From: Isoetes taiwanensis
Taxonomy: Eukaryota > Streptophyta > Lycopodiopsida > Isoetales > Isoetaceae
Assembly (NCBI GenBank): GCA_021234155.1
Contig: JAJEKV010000002.1
Span: 26,278,617 to 26,342,616, forward strand
Length of the DNA: 64,000 bases
Direction: 5' to 3'
Part shown: one piece after another, positions 59,646 through 64,000 of the stretch
Layout: every line of letters starts with the position of its first letter
Numbering within the stretch: the first letter of the stretch is position 1
Made by a program: the position numbers and the translations under genes
The notes under the pieces: model-generated
Told to the model about the DNA's origin: nothing
Databases searched by the model: none
The model's input: only the letters and a program-made list of their open reading frames with translations

Positions 59646-60370
59646 CTTCCCATATTGGTTACGGATTTCTTTCATATGGTTGTCAAGTTGTCCTGTTTAA
59701 TATTCTCGTATATTTGGAAGTAGTGAAAGTTTGAAACTTAATTATAGAATTTATCTAGTTACCAGATTCGAAGGATTATATGAGAGTTTATGCAGATTAC
59801 AAAGGAGTAATGATCTTCAAGTTCTCCTGTTTAATATCTTTGTATATTTGGAAGTAGTGAAAGTTTGAAACTTAGTTATAAAATTGTGAGGGCTTAAATT
59901 TAAGGGGATTATTTATATATTGAGTAGTTTGTTTGATGTTGGTGTTGCTTTGTATGTGTAGGGTACGGATTCGAGAATAAGGTTTCGTGAGTGGTACTGG
60001 AAGCGTGACGTGCAGTGGAAGGTGGCTGTTATTTACATTGGTTGGTAAGGCATGGTATTTTTGGATTGTCATGAGAAAGGTTGTTCTGGTGAGTTTGCTG
60101 GTGTGTTAAACATTCTAGGATTTGGGTAGCAGGGTAGTAGGTTGGATATTTGTGTGTGTATGCGTGTTTGAAAGGACCGGAGTGTGAGGTTGTAATGCCA
60201 AGGTCTAGAGTACGCTGATTGATTCAAGTTATATATACTTTGCTGATGATGTTAGAAGATTGAGGCTAAACGAAAGTATAGGTGGAGATGGTGGTACTTC
60301 AATTTGCTTACGACCTTTTCGGTGTCGACGATGGGCAATGTGTCCATTTGAGCTACAAATCCTTGCACTT

Positions 60371-60765
60371 AGGTATCGAGGCCGACCCGTAGTCCTCCGC
60401 GGGTAGTCACCGGTTTTCTCGACGGGCGAGTCAAGAATGTTTCGGCTTGCCAACAATCAAGAAAGGGCCTTCTTCTTCTCGACTTTGCGAGTCGAGAATT
60501 TCCTACCGCAAGGCTTGAGAATAGGGAGTGTACATTTTGGATTGTTGGTCGGTTGAGGGATTCTTGACTACGGGAGTCAAGAATGCAATAAAGGCTACTT
60601 GAGACAAAGAATGCAGAAGGCGAAAGCGATGCCGGCTCACCGCATTCTTCAGTGCCTCGCGATAGTCTCTGAGAGACTCTCGCCGACATATCTTGGTCTA
60701 ACATTGCTGAAGGGAAGTGGCCCCGACCGTCTGCGAGCCTCTGGGTCGGGCTTGCTATCTGCAAG
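60371..60765. mobile_element. hairpin-rich insert with inverted ends (possible small TIR element)
   Basis: The left end (TATCGAGGCCGACCCGTAG) and the complement of the right end (GATAGCAAGCCCGACCCAG) are similar over ~20 bp. Inside are several TTCTCGAC/GTCGAGAA and TTCTTGACT/AGTCAAGAA hairpins. A right-hand fragment recurs at 61670-61855. The flanks come from different parts of the ~845-bp module, so a clean target duplication cannot be shown. Confidence 0.4.
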
Positions 60766-62325
60766 TTAGATATACTTTGTTGATGAGCTTAGAAGATTGA
60801 GGCGAAATGAGTATAGGTGCAGATGGTATGCAAATTTGGCTTACAATACCTTTCAGTCTTCACGATGGGCAATGTGTCCATTTCAAAGCTACAAATCCAT
60901 GCTGACACCACGGTTGAGTTTAAGAGTGGCCAGAATAGATATTTCTGCTTGATTTTTTAAGTTCAAAGATGAAAGCAACGGACTAAGAAGCGGTGTAGTT
61001 GACTAGCGGATTTATAATTGGGCAAAGATGTCAGATGGGATTAAGATCCGAAAGTGTATGAGTGATGAATATACACTCCACTTACGCTTGGAGACCTTGC
61101 TTTGCAAAAAACATGGCCTTTCTATCATTGTAAAAAGAGCAAATCTCAATGCCTGGTCATAGTTTTGTAGCTACTTGATGAGATCATATAGATTTTGGTA
61201 TAAAACCTAACGGTTCGTATGTGCAATGGTTCTTGAAGTACATAAAATTATGCACTTCTTGAAATTTACTTAAATTTGTGACGCCTTAAATTTACGGGGA
61301 CTATTTATATGTTGAGTAGTTTGTTTGTCTGTCATGTTACTTTGTGTGTATGCGGGGGACCCGCTTGGAGGGTTTTAAGGAGTGGATTTGGGAGCGTGTG
61401 CGGCATGGGAGGGTGGTCGGTCACCATCTACGCTTGTCCGGTAAGGTTATGGTGTTTTTGGATTGTGATAAGTAAGGTTGTGTTGGTGAGTCTGCTGGTG
61501 TATTAAGTATTCTAGGATTTGGGTAGCAGGTAGTAGGTTGAATATTTTTGTGTGTATGCGTGTTCCAAAGGACTAGAGTATGAGGTTGCAATGCCAAGGC
61601 CTAGAGTAGAGATTGATCCAAGTCAGACATACTCTGCTGATGAGCTTAGAAGATTGAGATTGTTGGCTGGTTGAGGGATTCTCGACTCATGATCAAGAAT
61701 GCACAAAAGGTCGCAGACAAAGAATGCGTAAGGCGATGCCGGCTCTACCGTGATTCTTCTTGGTGCCTCGATAGTCCGAGAGACTCTCCTTTGTGAGAAG
61801 GGAAGTGGCCCCGACCGCCCTGGCAGGCCTCGGGTCGGGCTTACTATCCGCCAAGTTAGATATACTTTGTTGATGAGCTTAGAAGATTGAGGCGAAATGA
61901 GTATAGGTGTAGATGGTATGCAAATTTGGCTTCACGATGGGCAATGTGTCCATTTCAAAGCTACAAATCCATGCTTGGGAGGTTGGCTGGGTGGCTGTCA
62001 TCTACGTTGTCTGGTAAGGTTATGGTATTTTTGGATTGTGATAAGTAAGGTTGTGTTGGTGAGTCCGCCGGTGTATTAAGTATTCTAGGATTTGGGTAGC
62101 GGTAGTAGGTTGAATATTTTTTGTGTGTATGCGTGTTCCAAAGGACCTGGAGTGTGAGGTTGCAATGCCAAGGCCTAGAGTAGAGATTGATCCAAGTCGG
62201 ACATACTCTGTGATGAGCTTAGAAGATTGGAGGCTAAATGAGTCTAGGCGGAGATGGCGTGCGAGGTTGTCTCGGAGGAGAGGAGAGATGAGTTGAGGCA
62301 GCGGAGAAGGGGTTAAGTGGTTATC

Positions 62326-62344
62326 GGGTGGGGAATTGGGTGGG
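62326..62344 (+). other. G-quadruplex-type motif
   Basis: GGG-T-GGGG-AATT-GGG-T-GGG satisfies the G3+N1-7 pattern. Confidence 0.6.
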
Positions 62345-62571
62345 AGGCATCTTGAGGGGAGGAGGGTGTGAGTGGGCAGCGGATGCCAATAGATGTGGAG
62401 AGTGTTCCGGAAGTGGTGACTGTATGGCGAGCATGGCGGTTATACATTGGCAACAGTATACTAAAGATGCAAGCTTCGTCCTATTCCATCTGCTAGTGAA
62501 TTCATGTGGAACAGATTTTGTGTGCATTGTCACATTGCGTTATTGCCTGGTGAGAGTGAAACCTTCTGGAC

Positions 62572-62645
62572 AATTTTTCCCATTTACTTTAGCCGTTTTT
62601 CTTGGCAAAAATGCTACAAAATAGCAGCCGTTATTTTATTCCATG
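62572..62645. mobile_element. end fragment of the 6104-6707 hAT-like MITE family
   Basis: CCATTTACTTTAGCC...AAAATGCTA...TTATTCCATG parallels the right-hand 110 bp of the MITE at 6104-6707, in the same orientation and with the same terminal TTATTCCATG. Confidence 0.55.
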
Positions 62646-64000
62646 GGTAGGACATACCATAAAATACATCCTACGTCAAAACCTGGCCAGTCATTGCATT
62701 GGTTTATGTAGCATAATAACAGGGGGTTTCTTTTGTGTTTTTGTACGATATTTACTAAGGTTTTTCTATGATTTTGTTGCCGTATTCAACTAGGTGTACT
62801 AAATAGTATTTCTAGAGTGCTCCATTTTTGGCCGTTGATTTTTGATGAGAGGTAGAATTGTATGGCCGTGATTAAATTTATCTATCATCACAGTTTTGGA
62901 CCACAATGCCTTTTTCATATGTACCATTCAACCATAAAACCCTTTTATTTAGGGTTTCTATTGGCCTCCTTTTACGATCTTTGTCTTGAGGCGACAAGAG
63001 AAGCCCCATTTGAAAACTAGTGGCTATGGCGAGTGCTAAGGAAACAAGAATGAACATGCTCCTCTTTGGCTATAATAATTTATATATGGTGAATGGTCGA
63101 TCGAAGGCTGTTTGATGCGTTGCTAAATGGCGAGAGCTCTTGTTCGAGAAGAAATGAAGGGAAAATTTCTGCGATTTACGAGCATTGGCGAGATGTAGCA
63201 AGGGTGCTCTTAGGTCGTGACGATGTAATGCGGACAAGCATGGGGCGGGAGCTTACACGAGTAAGTGCTTAATCAACCCTAAGAAATTGATAGGAAGTGT
63301 TTGGTATAATTGATAGGAAGTCAAACATTAATCCGATGATCCCTGCGGTATAATAGCTCCTTGTTCGATTCGATTCAGTTCGAGTTTTGAGAAGTTAAGA
63401 AACAACGCTTTTGAGAAGCGATGCACGATTTCTTTGCAGTCCTCTATTTGATTAACACGATGAGCAAGTACATTTGCCTAAGCATAGAAGCGCGTGAGCA
63501 GCATGTGAATTTAACATGTCAAGTGCAGATGCAAGGCTTTGGCCTCCATATTCTTCACCTTGTTTTCCTTGAAGCCTTGTACCAACCTCGGTTGCTTGAA
63601 TCAAAGTTGTGAATTTGTGGCATTAGTCCTATTTCTTATCCGGCGATTGCTTGAGTTCAAGTAAAGCAGCGCTGCATCATTCATTCATTGCCTGATCTCT
63701 CTGTGTGATCTAAACGCAGAGTGCAATTTTTGTGATCAATTATATAGATCCGATCCAAGTGTAAAGTAGTCATGCGATATCCTTTTACGCCGGCAGAGAC
63801 AATTCGAATCTTTGGTTTTGGTTCATACGGCAAGATCAAGCATGAGTTTGATGGGATTGGCCTCATTTTGTTCTGATCCATACCAAAAGAGCCTCGATCC
63901 AAAGCCCGGACTTATGAGCTGGAACTTTGTATGAGATCCATGATTTGGTCAATTGGGTTCCATTTTGCACGTAAACCGATTTGCATTGTGTTATCTAGCA
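62646..64000. other. unassigned sequence
   Basis: AT-rich, with a few short ORFs under 75 codons (for example 63421-63612) that I cannot support as genes. No repeat recognised. Confidence 0.35.

Larger units (their letters stand above)
58800..62270. repeat. irregular tandem array of ~845-bp modules
   Basis: The words GTGAGGGCTTAAATTTAAGG (59039, 59886 and a variant at 61276) and CTAGGATTTGGGTAGC (about 59271, 60115, 61511, 62087) show two ~845-bp modules followed by larger and smaller derivatives (1.39 kb, 0.58 kb). Each module includes a short open stretch starting ATGCCAAGG (MPRSRVQIDSS, then DDVRRLRRNEYRWRW), best conserved near 59348, 60198, 61590 and 62166; no copy is intact for long. 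A remnant of a repeated gene start is possible. Confidence 0.7.

Overview
The window looks like a repeat-rich nuclear segment from a land plant. The evidence is plant-type Copia and Gypsy LTR retrotransposons (several with initiator-methionine tRNA primer sites), hAT- and CACTA-type DNA transposons, a plant-style TATA box, and an intronless FCP/SCP-type phosphatase gene. I cannot name the species. Only one ordinary gene looks intact: the phosphatase at 9815-10498 on the minus strand. Almost everything else is mobile or satellite DNA, or decayed coding sequence.

Layout. 1-3505: low-complexity tandem arrays, then the right end of a probable CACTA transposon whose subterminal part is built of palindromic 104-bp units; a small minus-strand ORF lies inside. 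3612-9814: dispersed repeat relics carrying a gag-only Copia element (4138-5608, TR-GAG type) and a hAT-like MITE (6104-6707). 9815-10498: the phosphatase gene. 10355-25785 and 25791-41637: two direct copies of one ~15.5-kb segment. Each copy holds a partial phosphatase 5' end, a 6.6-kb inserted block with exon-like pieces, a truncated Copia element (LTR-PBS-gag-protease), a GC-rich leader, an unrecognised ~500-codon ORF and the start of a Gypsy LTR. 40710-57106: a complete Gypsy element with 1.9-kb LTRs and a 5-bp target duplication. It interrupts the unrecognised ORF, and is itself interrupted by a complete Copia element (46867-52223, 5-bp duplication) and an 825-bp hAT-like element (45495-46319, 8-bp duplication). 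57112-58700: the rest of the interrupted ORF, a polypurine tract and a possible LTR start. 58800-62270: an irregular tandem array of ~845-bp modules with hairpin-rich inserts. 62270-64000: little recognisable.

How the pieces relate. Target duplications and frame continuity give an order of events: unknown ORF (perhaps gag-like, in a larger LTR-type element), then Gypsy insertion, then hAT and Copia insertions into the Gypsy reverse transcriptase. The tandem duplication, if real, came after the Gypsy insertion, because both copies carry the Gypsy LTR at the same ORF position.

Caution. Copies of the same repeat differ mainly by short indels and scrambled words, often at CAG/CTG/CCGG-like sites, which suggests imperfect long-read consensus. 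Many frameshifts and stops described here may therefore be sequence error. I found no rRNA, tRNA or CRISPR feature, and no clearly new multi-gene system. The best candidates for novelty are the Gypsy element with an extra RNase H upstream of its reverse transcriptase, the unrecognised ORF it interrupts, and the palindromic subterminal satellite.
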